In this document: in pieces, positions 46,563 to 56,171 of the stretch | Layout of the letters: each line of letters opens with the position of its first letter | Position numbering within the stretch: the first letter of the stretch is position 1 | NCBI GenBank assembly: GCA_947494695.1 | Contig: CANLWB010000013.1 | Location: 62,001-126,000, forward strand | DNA length: 64,000 bases | Direction of reading: 5' to 3' | Source: an uncultured Flavobacteriaceae bacterium | GTDB taxonomy: Bacteria > Bacteroidota > Bacteroidia > Flavobacteriales > Flavobacteriaceae | Position numbers and translations under genes: made by a program | Notes under the pieces: model-generated | What the model was told of the DNA's origin: nothing | The model's input: only the letters and a program-made list of their open reading frames with translations | The model's database searches: none

Positions 46563-46958
46563 CTAAGTCTGTTTTAATATTTTAGTATTCTCTAAATGTA
46601 AGAACGCAAGAGCATCTTCTTTATTGGTAAATACTTTGGTTGTAATCGTGGGGCTACTGGTTTTAATATAAAACCCGGATAGTGCATTGGTTAAAGGCGT
46701 GTTTGTTATTAGAGCAACAGCCCGGCTAAGTACAGAGCCTTCAACAGCTAAATAACTTCTCGCCATTTTGTCAATACTCCTAACGCCTCTCATATCGCAT
46801 AGGATTAAGAATGATCTTCCTTTTTGCAAAAGAAGTCTGTCTTCCACAACTTTTGTAGCGATTGATTCGTCTATGGATATTCCATCTTTGTAAGCAAAAT
46901 GGAGAATATCATCGTCAAGCCAAAACTTGGCATATTCATTTTCTACGTAGTCTGTCAA
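46563..46958 (-). CDS. Small STAS/SpoIIAA-like protein (paralogue A)
   Basis: The 131-residue product shares with the next gene the start (YVENEYAKFWLDDDILHFAY), the DMRGVRS turn and NALSGFYIKTSSPTI. The two arose by tandem duplication and sit two bases apart. Differences cluster in the helices rather than in the DxRGV region, so both may be functional. No signal or membrane segment. The operator-like double site at 47299-47339 is 341 bases upstream, a distance close to that for the OMP gene. Confidence 0.75.
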   Translation of the reverse strand: MTDYVENEYAKFWLDDDILHFAYKDGISIDESIATKVVEDRLLLQKGRSFLILCDMRGVRSIDKMARSYLAVEGSVLSRAVALITNTPLTNALSGFYIKTSSPTITTKVFTNKEDALAFLHLENTKILKQT

Positions 46959-47298
46959 TTTATTTAAGATTTAGGGATTTTAAAGATTTCATACTCATTG
47001 GTATTGTAATTAATTTCCTGTTAATTTTAATTTCCAAGAGAGAATTTTGTCTATATTATAATCAAAAAAAAATGGGACAAAATAAATTAGAGCAAAACAA
47101 ATATAATTACAATTATTTTAACGTTACTGGGGTAAAACCGCACTTTTTGATACTTTGAGAGTAATTTAAAGCTAATTATGAGCTACTTGTTTAAAGAGAG
47201 GCTTTTGATTTCTGCTTGGTTATTAAGTGTTTGTTTTTCAATTGTTTGTATTTGTTTTATTTTGTTTAAAACCATTGCAATATATTTCTTTCCCTGAA

Positions 47299-47339
47299 AA
47301 AAACTTGTCTTAAAAGGATAAAAACTTGCCTGAAAGGGA
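47299..47339. promoter_or_regulatory. Best-matching 21-bp-period double half-site, between divergent genes
   Basis: The half-sites aaaacttgtcttaaaaggat (47299-47318) and aaaacttgcctgaaagggat (47320-47339) are the closest pair to consensus. The site lies between the minus-strand STAS-like genes and the plus-strand fusion enzyme, 169 bases from the latter's start. The rest of 46959-47507 is AT-rich with no gene. Confidence 0.7.
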
Positions 47340-47507
47340 TTTTTTACTTCCTTAAAATATTGTAGCTAAATTTCGACGATTAAATTTTATAGCTTTATAG
47401 TAAGCGTTGGAGATCAATATTTTTAAGGTTTAAAAATATGGGGTTGATATCCAACTTCTGTTATTGTACTAAACTAACCTCAAATAACCCTCAAATAAGC
47501 CCCCCAA

Positions 47508-49928
47508 ATGGCAAAAATTAAACATAATAATTTTCTCGATACCGTTAATGAAGCGCTCACAGATGCAAAGGAACAAGGCGTGATACATTTGTATGCAGAA
47601 GGCGATGTTTTTACTGGTAGAAAAATAAAGGTAAAGCAGAAAGATTTGTTTCATTTTGGAACAACGGGATATTTGGGATTAGAGCAAGATAAACGTTTGA
47701 AACAAGCATCTATGGAGGCTGTTTACAAATACGGAACTCAGTTTCCGCTTTCTAAAAGTTATATTTCCAATCCACTATATGGCAAGCTTGAAGATAAAAT
47801 CACACGCTTATATGAAGCGCCTATTATAATTACCAAAAATAGCACTTTAGGGCATCTTGGTGTTATACCAAGTGTAGTAGAGGATGGCGATGCTATTGTT
47901 CTGGACCATCGGGTACACTGGAGTGTGCAAAGTGCGTCGAATGTTCTTAAAACACGCAGTATTCCCATTGAAATGATTAGACATAGTAATCTCAATATGC
48001 TGGAAGATAAAATTAAGAAGTTGTCTTCCCGGTATAAGAAAATATGGTACATGGCAGATGGCGTTTATTCTATGTATGGAGATGTAGCACCAATAGGAGA
48101 ATTGATGCAATTAAGTAGCAAATATCCTCAGTTACATTTGTATTTTGATGATGTACATGGTATGAGCTGGATAGGTAAGCGAGGGACGGGTTACGTGCTT
48201 AGTAAGTTAAGTGAATTACCCGATAATGTTTTGCTATTTGGAACATTGAGCAAATCATTTGGTGCCAGTGGTGCCGTTGCCGTTTGCACGGATAAAAAGC
48301 GATACGATAAAATTAAGACTTTTGGTGGGCCATTAACCTTTTCAGCTCAATTGGAGCCTGCCGCTGTTGCTGCTGCAATTGCTTCGTCAGATATTCATTT
48401 ATCTCCTGAAATTTACATGCTACAAAATGAACTGTTAGAACGCATCACATTGTTTAATACCCTGTTATCGAAGACAGATCTTCCTTTGGTCGAAAAAAAT
48501 AATTCACCTGTATTTTATATAGGTACTGGGATGCCAGTTACAGGGTATAACTTCGTAAATAGACTCATGAAAGAAGGTTTTTTTGTTAATTTAGGCATGT
48601 TCCCAGCTGTACCGGCTAAACATGCCGGGATTAGAATTACCATTTCCAGACATAATCAACCCGAAGAAATTAGAAGTTTAGTAGACGCTATGGTGTATCA
48701 TTACCCTAAAGCTCTGGAAGAAACTCATACAACGCAGGATAAGGTAAGAGCTATTTTTAAAATGCCTATTTTAAACAAAGAACCTCAAATTAGAGTTGTA
48801 GAAGGTATGAATCTTCAATACGAGAAAACCGTAGCAGGTATTGATAAAGATGAGTGGAATCGCATTATGCAAAAACAAAGTATTTTCGATTGGGATGGTT
48901 TGCAGTTTTTGGAAACCGTTTTCAGTGAAAATAAGTTTCCTGAAAACAATTGGGATTTTCACTACATTATTATCAGAGATGAGAGAAATAAACCCATTTT
49001 AGCCACATTTTATACCTACACGCTCTGGAAAGATGATATGCTGGCTCCAATGTCGGTTTCGATTAAATTGGAAAAAACCCGAAAAACCAATCCATATTAT
49101 TTAACATCTTATGTTTTGGGAATGGGCTCACCCTTTACAGAGGGAGCGCATATGTATCTAGATAGGTCGCACCCACAATGGAAACTAGCCATAAAACAAA
49201 TGTTGAATAAAGTGGAGTCGCTAGAACAGCAATTTAGCTCAAACTGGATCGTACTCAGGGATTTTGAGCATAATGAAGGTTTAAACAGTTTACTTCATCA
49301 ACAAGGGTTTATTAGAACTCTGATGCCAGACTCATGTCAAATTCTAGATTTACACTGGAGCAATATGGACGAATACCTCAATACCCTGTCTTCGCGTTCC
49401 AGAAGACACTTTAGGAAAGATATTCAGCCTTATGAGTCCCGATTTAATGTGGTATTTGATGATGAACCAAATGAAGGTCTAATCGATCAGTTTTATGAAT
49501 TATACATGAATGTAAATAAAAACAATCTGGCATTGAATTTGTTTCCGCTTCCCAAAAAATTGTTTACAATGATGGCGCAACATCCAAATTGGGAATTTTT
49601 AGTACTTTACTTAAAAGAAGATTATAACCAGGGAAAATCTCATATACCGGTTGGTGTTATGTTTTGTTATAAGAACCAAGAAATAACATATACACCATCG
49701 TTTGTTGGGATGGACTATAACCATACCGATGAGCATCAAATTTACAGACAGTTATTGTATCAAACAGTAAAACGTGCCACGCGTCTTGGGTTTAAAAAGA
49801 TAGATTTTGGAATGACAGCTTCCTTTGAAAAGCGAAAAGTAGGCGCTACCATGATTCCAAAAATTGCCTATATACAGGCGAAAGACAATTTTTCAATGGA
49901 GTTAATGGGGGTTATGGAAAATGGCTAA
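47508..49928 (+). CDS. Alpha-oxoamine synthase (PLP) fused to a GNAT/FemAB-like acyltransferase
   Basis: The 806-residue product has an N-terminal PLP domain of the KBL/BioF/serine-palmitoyltransferase/CqsA family (about 30-405): TGYLGLEQDKRLKQAS, MADGVYSMYGDVAPIGEL, the DDVHG loop and the Schiff-base Lys249 in FGTLSKSFGASGAV. A linker leads to a C-terminal acyl-CoA N-acyltransferase fold (about 440-806) with LSSRSRRHFRKDIQPYESR, a BioF2-like/FemAB motif. Members condense an amino acid with an acyl thioester with loss of CO2. With a fused acyltransferase this could make sphingolipid- or sulfonolipid-like amino lipids or an alpha-amino-ketone signal. Which amino acid and acyl group are used cannot be told from sequence. 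Confidence 0.85.
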   Translation: MAKIKHNNFLDTVNEALTDAKEQGVIHLYAEGDVFTGRKIKVKQKDLFHFGTTGYLGLEQDKRLKQASMEAVYKYGTQFPLSKSYISNPLYGKLEDKITRLYEAPIIITKNSTLGHLGVIPSVVEDGDAIVLDHRVHWSVQSASNVLKTRSIPIEMIRHSNLNMLEDKIKKLSSRYKKIWYMADGVYSMYGDVAPIGELMQLSSKYPQLHLYFDDVHGMSWIGKRGTGYVLSKLSELPDNVLLFGTLSKSFGASGAVAVCTDKKRYDKIKTFGGPLTFSAQLEPAAVAAAIASSDIHLSPEIYMLQNELLERITLFNTLLSKTDLPLVEKNNSPVFYIGTGMPVTGYNFVNRLMKEGFFVNLGMFPAVPAKHAGIRITISRHNQPEEIRSLVDAMVYHYPKALEETHTTQDKVRAIFKMPILNKEPQIRVVEGMNLQYEKTVAGIDKDEWNRIMQKQSIFDWDGLQFLETVFSENKFPENNWDFHYIIIRDERNKPILATFYTYTLWKDDMLAPMSVSIKLEKTRKTNPYYLTSYVLGMGSPFTEGAHMYLDRSHPQWKLAIKQMLNKVESLEQQFSSNWIVLRDFEHNEGLNSLLHQQGFIRTLMPDSCQILDLHWSNMDEYLNTLSSRSRRHFRKDIQPYESRFNVVFDDEPNEGLIDQFYELYMNVNKNNLALNLFPLPKKLFTMMAQHPNWEFLVLYLKEDYNQGKSHIPVGVMFCYKNQEITYTPSFVGMDYNHTDEHQIYRQLLYQTVKRATRLGFKKIDFGMTASFEKRKVGATMIPKIAYIQAKDNFSMELMGVMENG

Positions 49929-50025
49929 GCAAGGTTCGTTGCAAGGCCATGTCTGTCGCTAAACAGGAAGGTGTGACCACGAGTATCTCTTTATTACGAG
50001 TACTTCATTAATAAAAGAAAATACC

Positions 50026-50835
50026 TCAAGGATTAGACTCCAGTTTTGGCAAAATTTCGCCATCCTTCCAGGATAAATGGCGGCTAACGATATTGGTCTC
50101 TTCCCAGTTTGTCATGTCATCTACATAACTATGTGATTCACTTTTGTAAATGATTTTATCAGAAATTCCATTTTTATCTTTTGGAAAAATCAATTCTTCA
50201 GAAAAAGAGAAGACACCAGCATCTGAAATTTGTGATATTTCAAAGACGTTTTTAAGCTTTTGATGAAACTGAAAAAAATAAATTCCACCACTTTCAACAC
50301 CACACGCTTCGCCCATATAATTGATGAAAACAACATGATTTATATCTTGTATTCCTTTATCATCATAGAGCTCAAATGATATCGTGTTGGTTTTTAATTT
50401 GGCACTGGCCTCAATGTAGTTGGAAGTTTTATTAATATGTCGGATTAATATATAGTAGTCATCATGCGTTTTCTTGTAGGTAAATAAGAATTTAGAATTA
50501 CCACTTTCCTTTTTCTCTAGAGATATTAAACCTCCTAAGATATATCCAATTTGATCCTTGTATTTAACTTTATAAAAAGGAGATTGAATACCATTGTAGT
50601 CAAGGGTTTCTTTCATTTTTTCAAGAACTTGAACTTGCGTTCCTATTTTTAGAAGGTTTAATACATCAGACGTTGTATTGGGAAGTTTTCTAAACTTAAC
50701 ATCATTTCCAAATAAGTAATAAGATGCTTCACTTTCGAGATCATTGTAAGGACTATGATACCTTATATTCTGTGCAAAAACGTTATAAGATACAAGAAGT
50801 AATAGAACTACTATGTTTTGATTTGATTTAAACAT
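50026..50835 (-). CDS. Exported SH3-like-domain protein
   Basis: The 269-residue product has a signal peptide (LLLLVSYNVFAQ) and an SH3_3-like stretch (about 45-110, VLNLLKIGTQVQVLEKMKE, then KVKYKDQIGYILGG). The C-terminal half is beta-rich and unrecognised. It is the last gene of a three-gene minus-strand unit (SPFH, zinc-ribbon, SH3-like), starting six bases after the zinc-ribbon gene ends, and is convergent with the PLP fusion gene. Function unknown. Confidence 0.75.
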   Translation of the reverse strand: MFKSNQNIVVLLLLVSYNVFAQNIRYHSPYNDLESEASYYLFGNDVKFRKLPNTTSDVLNLLKIGTQVQVLEKMKETLDYNGIQSPFYKVKYKDQIGYILGGLISLEKKESGNSKFLFTYKKTHDDYYILIRHINKTSNYIEASAKLKTNTISFELYDDKGIQDINHVVFINYMGEACGVESGGIYFFQFHQKLKNVFEISQISDAGVFSFSEELIFPKDKNGISDKIIYKSESHSYVDDMTNWEETNIVSRHLSWKDGEILPKLESNP

Positions 50836-50841
50836 ATATCT

Positions 50842-51957
50842 TTAACTTTCTAAAATGTTATATAAGTAAATAACCAGACCAATAACTACGAGTGCAGCAA
50901 TAGAGGCCAATGTGATTTTAACCCAGCTGTAAGGTCGTTGCCCCTGTACTTCACCAGTTCTACCATTTACCAAAAATTGGTATAGCTTGTCCTTGAACTT
51001 ATAGCTACTCACAAAAATAGGCAATAATAAGTGTTTAAAAGAAATGTCGCTATATTCTGTATTCTTGCTGATAATGCGTTGTTCGTCACCACCAATATGT
51101 CTTTTAATTAAGTTTCGAATTTCGGGGTCTGCAGCGTTTTTTGCAATGTCAAAACCATCGTCCAGTTCAACCTGATATTTTTCGGTGATGAATCCACTCA
51201 AATAGCTTTTATCAAAGGGAACCAGGTTTTCTAAGTCCCATGGCTCCAATTCGTCGGCATATTTCGTAGGGATAGATTTTGTTGCTACAATGAGTAAATC
51301 ATCGAAGAATTTTTGAACGCTACCACTGGTAGGATGCCACCTCACTTTTCTTACTTTACGCGTTTTAGTAACCGATTTACCATCTTCTGTAGCTGTATAA
51401 GTTTCAGACACATAATAGTATTCACCACGCTCACCAATATAATTGGTATGGGTTTCGGTGTCAAAGGTCCAATATGGGATATAAATACCTTTAAAGGAAT
51501 CGAAATTTAACACCGCTTTCTTTAGGTCATTAGGAGCGAACCAAAGATCGTTTATCCACGCTGTAAATTTACCTTTGGCCGTATCTTTGTCGAGTTTAAA
51601 TGGAAGTATCGATTTTGGTTGAATAATACTTTCATCCTTGATGTGTTCAATAACCAAAGGCGTTGAGCAATATGGACAGGACGCTGCACTTATGTTTGGT
51701 TCTAGTGTTGATGATGCTCCGCAGCTTTCGCATTTTACATAACTCTGGGTTAGCGTATCTTCAGACGCCCAGCTTTTATCAAGGTGTTCGAAATAATCAA
51801 GTTCTTCAATGGCCTCGTCAGTTACAGGTATTTCATTTTCGGCACCACAATATTCACAATTAAGGTGCTCGGTACCGGGTTTGTATTTAAGGTCGGCACC
51901 GCAATTGGAACATGAGAACGTATTAACGGCAGGTTTGGAGGCTTTAATGTTTTCCAT
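50842..51957 (-). CDS. Zinc-ribbon membrane protein
   Basis: The 371-residue product begins with two zinc ribbons: CSNCGADLKY/CEYCGAE at about 16-40 and CESCGAS/CPYCSTP at about 76-101. A long beta-rich middle (PFKLDKDTAKGKFTAWINDL) follows, and one C-terminal membrane helix (about 346-366, ITLASIAALVVIGLVIYLYN). This type is sometimes labelled PriA-like helicase because of the ribbons, but no helicase motif is present. It lies two bases after the SPFH gene and is translationally coupled, so it probably acts with it at the membrane. Confidence 0.82.
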   Translation of the reverse strand: MENIKASKPAVNTFSCSNCGADLKYKPGTEHLNCEYCGAENEIPVTDEAIEELDYFEHLDKSWASEDTLTQSYVKCESCGASSTLEPNISAASCPYCSTPLVIEHIKDESIIQPKSILPFKLDKDTAKGKFTAWINDLWFAPNDLKKAVLNFDSFKGIYIPYWTFDTETHTNYIGERGEYYYVSETYTATEDGKSVTKTRKVRKVRWHPTSGSVQKFFDDLLIVATKSIPTKYADELEPWDLENLVPFDKSYLSGFITEKYQVELDDGFDIAKNAADPEIRNLIKRHIGGDEQRIISKNTEYSDISFKHLLLPIFVSSYKFKDKLYQFLVNGRTGEVQGQRPYSWVKITLASIAALVVIGLVIYLYNILES

Positions 51958-51959
51958 AA

Positions 51960-53078
51960 TTATTGCCCTGGTATTGGTGGGGGAACACTTCCAAAAAGGC
52001 TATTCAACTCTGTTAGTTCTCCTGCAGCAAGCCAGTTGGCCATACCTTCACGCCAAACAAGGGTGTCCTTTGTAAGTTGATTTTGAGTAATTAATTGTTT
52101 TAAGGTATTCATGTCGTATGGGCCGGCTTGCTGACCATTAATAACGGCATGAAATGTTAATGCCGGAGGGATAGGAGGTGGTACGGCAGATCCGGTATTC
52201 TGATTTTGTGATTGCTGTTGTTGATTACCCGTAAAAGCTTGTCCCATCTGGTTGGCCATAGCAAATCCCATACCCATGCCCATACCGGCACCTGCTGTAC
52301 CGCTATCGTTTTCTGCTGCTTTTTCCATGGCTTTAGCAGCCTTCATTTGAGCGAGCTTATTCAGATCTATAGCGTTTAAACGGCTTAGCTCAAAAATTTC
52401 TTTCTTAATGTCTTCTGGCATCGAGACATTTTCAATTAAGAACTTGGTGACTTCAATACCGTACTTCTTAAATTCAGGGCCAATAACGCCATGGACATAC
52501 TCTGAAATTTCATTGATGTTTGAGGCATAATTTTCGACCGGTAGGTTTGCTTCCCCTATGGCATCTGTAAACCGTGTAACGATCATGCTCCTTAATTGCG
52601 TGGCAATTTTATCGGTTGTAAAGTGTCCATCTGTACCCACTATTTCTGTGATGAAAAGCGGAGCATCGCTCACTTTTATAACATAAGTCCCAAATGCCCG
52701 TATTTCTAACATTCCAAAGCGTTGGTCACTTAAGGTAATTGGGTTATTAGTCCCCCATTTTTGAGCCGTAATGTTTCGAGTACTAATAAAATAAATTTCT
52801 GACTTGAATGGACTATTGAAACCGTGTTTCCAACCTTGTAAAGTTGAGAGTACTGGTAAATTTGATGTTGTTAGCGTGTACATTCCTGGTTCAAAAACAT
52901 CGGCAATCTGTCCTTCATTTATAAAAACAGCAATTTGCCCTTCGCGAACTGTAAGCTTAGCGCCGTTTTTTATTTCGTTCTGAAACCGTTCGAAACGGTA
53001 AACCATGGTGTCATTAGAGTCATCTAGCCATTCAATAATGTCTATAAGTTCTCCTCGTAGTTTGTTAAATAATCCCAT
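51960..53078 (-). CDS. SPFH-domain protein with C-terminal GYF_2 domain
   Basis: The 372-residue product has an SPFH/Band-7-like core (about 35-245, EGQIAVFINEGQIADVFEPG) of the YdjI/virion-core type, a Lys/Ala helix, a low-complexity Met/Gly/Gln stretch (about 260-300, MGMGMGFAMANQMG) and a C-terminal GYF_2 domain (about 308-360, AVINGQQAGPYDMNTLKQLI, then LVWREGMANW). The GYF_2 domain binds proline-rich partners; the protein itself carries two VPPPIP motifs. It is first in the unit with the zinc-ribbon and SH3-like genes. SPFH proteins form membrane scaffolds; partner and role are unknown here. Confidence 0.87.
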   Translation of the reverse strand: MGLFNKLRGELIDIIEWLDDSNDTMVYRFERFQNEIKNGAKLTVREGQIAVFINEGQIADVFEPGMYTLTTSNLPVLSTLQGWKHGFNSPFKSEIYFISTRNITAQKWGTNNPITLSDQRFGMLEIRAFGTYVIKVSDAPLFITEIVGTDGHFTTDKIATQLRSMIVTRFTDAIGEANLPVENYASNINEISEYVHGVIGPEFKKYGIEVTKFLIENVSMPEDIKKEIFELSRLNAIDLNKLAQMKAAKAMEKAAENDSGTAGAGMGMGMGFAMANQMGQAFTGNQQQQSQNQNTGSAVPPPIPPALTFHAVINGQQAGPYDMNTLKQLITQNQLTKDTLVWREGMANWLAAGELTELNSLFGSVPPPIPGQ

Positions 53079-53798
53079 TTTTGTTGTATTAAAGTTTTCT
53101 TATTTAATGTTGCAATTCCTGGATTCTAAAGATTAAATACTAAATAAGTGTCATTGCAATGTGGTTATGTTTTATTAGGGTTGACGCCTATATTGTTTAT
53201 AAGCCTCTAATTTTTTTATTCTGTCAGCTTGTTATAAAACAGGTTGATTTTTTAAAAGTCTCCTTTAGAGTGCTTTGTGTGAATTTAGGTTTAAGTCTTT
53301 TCGGTATGCGTTGAAAGCGTAACAAGTAGCTCGAGTAGAAACTAATAATAGTGAAAGGTGAGTTTTTGTCATAAGATAGTGGTTAAATTATTTGGATTGG
53401 GATAATAATCTTATTTTTAACTTATTAAGTGTTTTTGTTTTGGATTGTCTTTATTTAGTTGATAGGTTTATTTACAGTTATTTAAATGTGTGTTTGTGTA
53501 TACATAGGGGTTTCAGTAAATTTAAGTGTTTAATCTTTATTCCCTAAGAATTTCTGTAAATAATTTTACTTAAAGCTTATCCTTTTCTTAAAAGTCATTT
53601 AATTCGCCTCATAATCACTTTGTTTTGTATGTTTTTATTTACATTTTATTCATATTGAACTTTGCTTTCTTATAATTTTGCTTATATTGTGTAAGTTAAT
53701 TTGTACAAAAATTATTTGTGCTCTATGTTGAATTGTTTGGTTGATTTCAAAATACATGTGTGTTTAGTCAACTAAATTGGAAAACCAATTTGAGTATC
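53079..53798. other. AT-rich intergenic region
   Basis: About 700 bases between divergent genes. No open frame, strong hairpin or known repeat was seen; it presumably holds both promoters. Confidence 0.5.
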
Positions 53799-54746
53799 AT
53801 GAATCACAAAAGAAGAGATTTTATTAAAAAGGCCGCTCTGGCAGCTGGTTTTGTCCCTTTTTTAGGCTTTCAAAATAAGGCTTGGGCATTAGAAGATGTT
53901 GATGGGGTTATGGACGTTCATATTTTTTCCAAACATCTGCAGTTTTTGGACTATACGACAGTTGGTGAAATGGCAGCTACAATGGGGTTTTCGGGAGTTG
54001 ATTTAACGGTAAGACCGGAAGGGCATGTATCTCCTCAATTTGTAAATACAGATTTGCCAAAAGCTATTATAGCTATTATGAGAGGTGGCTCGAGCTGTAA
54101 AATGATTACGACTAACATTGAGAGTGTAGATAATTATCTTGATGTTAACATTCTTGAAGCAGCTTCTAAACTTAGTGTAAAATATTACAGAACGAATTGG
54201 TATAAATTTAACAGTGGTGTCCCCATGCCTAATGACTTATTTAAATACCAAAAAGAAATAAAGGCTTTGGGAGATTTAAATAAAAAACTTGGTATGATTG
54301 GTTGTTATCAAAATCATGCGGGTACTGGAGTGGGGTCTTCGTTTTGGGAAGTGAAAGAAATCCTGGATACGGTCGATCCCAGTTATTTCGGAATGCAATA
54401 CGATATACGTCATGCTATTGTAGAGGGCGGGTATTCCTGGAAAAATGGATTACAATTACTGCAATCGCAAATAAAAACTATCGTACTAAAGGACTTTAAA
54501 TGGGCTCGGGTTAATGGCAGGTGGAAAGCTGTGAATACACCTATTGGAGAAGGTATGGTAGATTTTAAAACCTATTTTAGACTTTTAAAAATATATAAAT
54601 TAAGGCCACCTGTATCACTGCATTTGGAGTATCCCTTAGGAGGTGCCGAAAATGGTCATACAAGCATTTCGGTTGATAAGAAAGTAGTGTTTGATGCAAT
54701 GACCAAAGACCTTAGGAGCATACAAAGATTGTGGAGCGAAGCTTAG
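53799..54746 (+). CDS. Tat-exported sugar phosphate isomerase/epimerase-like TIM-barrel protein
   Basis: I chose the ATG at 53799 because it starts a twin-arginine signal (NHKRRDFIKKAALAAGFVPF); an upstream ATG at 53760 adds 13 residues. The 315-residue product has the AP-endonuclease-2/xylose-isomerase-like TIM barrel: GFSGVDLTVRPEGHVSP, LGMIGCYQNHAGTGVGS, PSYFGMQYDIRHAIVEGG and SLHLEYPLGG, with Asp/His/Glu at metal-binding positions. Relatives isomerise or epimerise sugars or their oxidised forms. Nearness to the KDG kinase/aldolase genes suggests a role in uronate or related sugar breakdown, but periplasmic location leaves this open. Confidence 0.8.
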   Translation: MNHKRRDFIKKAALAAGFVPFLGFQNKAWALEDVDGVMDVHIFSKHLQFLDYTTVGEMAATMGFSGVDLTVRPEGHVSPQFVNTDLPKAIIAIMRGGSSCKMITTNIESVDNYLDVNILEAASKLSVKYYRTNWYKFNSGVPMPNDLFKYQKEIKALGDLNKKLGMIGCYQNHAGTGVGSSFWEVKEILDTVDPSYFGMQYDIRHAIVEGGYSWKNGLQLLQSQIKTIVLKDFKWARVNGRWKAVNTPIGEGMVDFKTYFRLLKIYKLRPPVSLHLEYPLGGAENGHTSISVDKKVVFDAMTKDLRSIQRLWSEA

Positions 54747-55038
54747 ACTTCGTGTGTTTAGTTTAGGTTTAAGAGCCTGAAAAGTCATTCTAATTTGATT
54801 GGTCAGGTTGAATACTTTGGTAATGCTCGGTGGCCACACTTCAACTGCGCCCAATGTAGACCTATCTAAATCGATAAGAGCTATTAGTAAGTTAAAAATG
54901 TGTCGATAATGCCTGGGCTATTCGTATCCAAAGTACGCAATATAACTTACGTTCTACTTTTCAGACTTTCAATTTGCCACCACTAAACCAGTCAAATCGA
55001 AAGCAGATAGCATTGGAGAATTTAGTTTAACGGGATTA

Positions 55039-56067
55039 TTAGTTTTTAATATTAGAGGAATCTCTAACAATTAATTCTGCATCCAATATAATTTTATTGA
55101 GTTTTTGTTTTACCTTTTCTTTTTTAGCATGAGCCAAAAAGGTTTTTGCTGCTTGTTTTCCAATTTCAGAACTATGTTGATTTATACTTGTAATGGTAGG
55201 TGTGACCATGGCTGTAAAAGGTTCGTTTCCAAAGCCAACCAGAGCGATCTCTTCAGGGATTTTAATGTTAGACTCATTTAATACCTGTAATGCCCCCAGA
55301 GCTGCATAGTCACCTGCAACATACACCGCATCCGGCCTGTTCTTTAATCCTAAAAGTTGTGTCATTTTTTCCCTTCCATCTTTTGTGGTGAGATCGCTTT
55401 CAATCAGTAATTCACTATTTAATGGAAGATTGTGCTTTTTTAAGGCATCCACATACCCTCTAATTCTGTTGTTAAAAATTCTGGTGTGTTTATATCCGCC
55501 AATGTGGGCAATGCGTTTACAACCTTGTTCAACAAGATGGTCTACAATTAAATGGCTGCTGTCATAATCATTAATACCGATATAATCCACATTCAAGTCA
55601 TTTTCTCCACGGTCAAACAAAATTAGAGGAATTCCTTTAGATTTAATTTTCTCATAGTATTGCAAATCTATTGTTTCGTTGGCCATAGAAGCAATAATGC
55701 CATCTACCTGAGTAAACAAAAGTGTATCAATATTACGACACTCCTTGTTATAAGATTCGTTAGATTGTGTGATAATAATATTGTATCCTTCTTTATTTAA
55801 TTCCTCTTCCATATTTTGCACTACGGAAGAAAAGAAATTACTATTGGTTCTGGGAACAATAACACCTACCAAATTACTTTTGCCCTTGCGCAGGGCACTG
55901 GCAAGGTGGTTGGGCTGGTAATTTAGGTCTTTTGCCACCCGTCTTACAGCTTCCTTCGTTTTAGCACTTATTCGAGAATCGTTATGCAGCGCTTTAGATA
56001 CCGCAGCCGGAGATATATTCAGGACATTTGCGATATCTTTAATAGTAGTTTTTTTGTTATTACTCAA
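55039..56067 (-). CDS. LacI-family transcriptional regulator
   Basis: The 342-residue product has an N-terminal LacI helix-turn-helix (about 5-55, TIKDIANVLNISPAAVSKAL, then NYQPNHLASALRKGKSNLVG) and a periplasmic-binding-protein-like effector domain (about 60-335, VDGIIASMANETIDLQYYEK; RPDAVYVAGDYAALGALQVL). It is divergent from KDG kinase. Two palindromic operators with the core TGCTTAAACGTTTAAGCA lie in the gap, one ending seven bases before its own start, so it probably represses itself and the kdgK-eda genes until a sugar-acid effector is present. Confidence 0.93.
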   Translation of the reverse strand: MSNNKKTTIKDIANVLNISPAAVSKALHNDSRISAKTKEAVRRVAKDLNYQPNHLASALRKGKSNLVGVIVPRTNSNFFSSVVQNMEEELNKEGYNIIITQSNESYNKECRNIDTLLFTQVDGIIASMANETIDLQYYEKIKSKGIPLILFDRGENDLNVDYIGINDYDSSHLIVDHLVEQGCKRIAHIGGYKHTRIFNNRIRGYVDALKKHNLPLNSELLIESDLTTKDGREKMTQLLGLKNRPDAVYVAGDYAALGALQVLNESNIKIPEEIALVGFGNEPFTAMVTPTITSINQHSSEIGKQAAKTFLAHAKKEKVKQKLNKIILDAELIVRDSSNIKN

Positions 56068-56074
56068 ATTTTTC

Positions 56075-56104
56075 TATATTTGCTTAAACGTTTAAGCAAA
56101 TATA
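56075..56104. promoter_or_regulatory. LacI-type operator, 30-bp perfect palindrome
   Basis: The palindrome is centred at 56089/56090 with core TGCTTAAACGTTTAAGCA and is symmetrical over 30 bases. It begins seven bases upstream of the lacI-type start codon, so binding would block that gene directly. Confidence 0.85.
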
Positions 56105-56171
56105 CTTCTTTTGTTTAAGAATCAAAACTTCAAGACATTATGTTTAAGTTTTGATTTTATTTTGCAAATAA

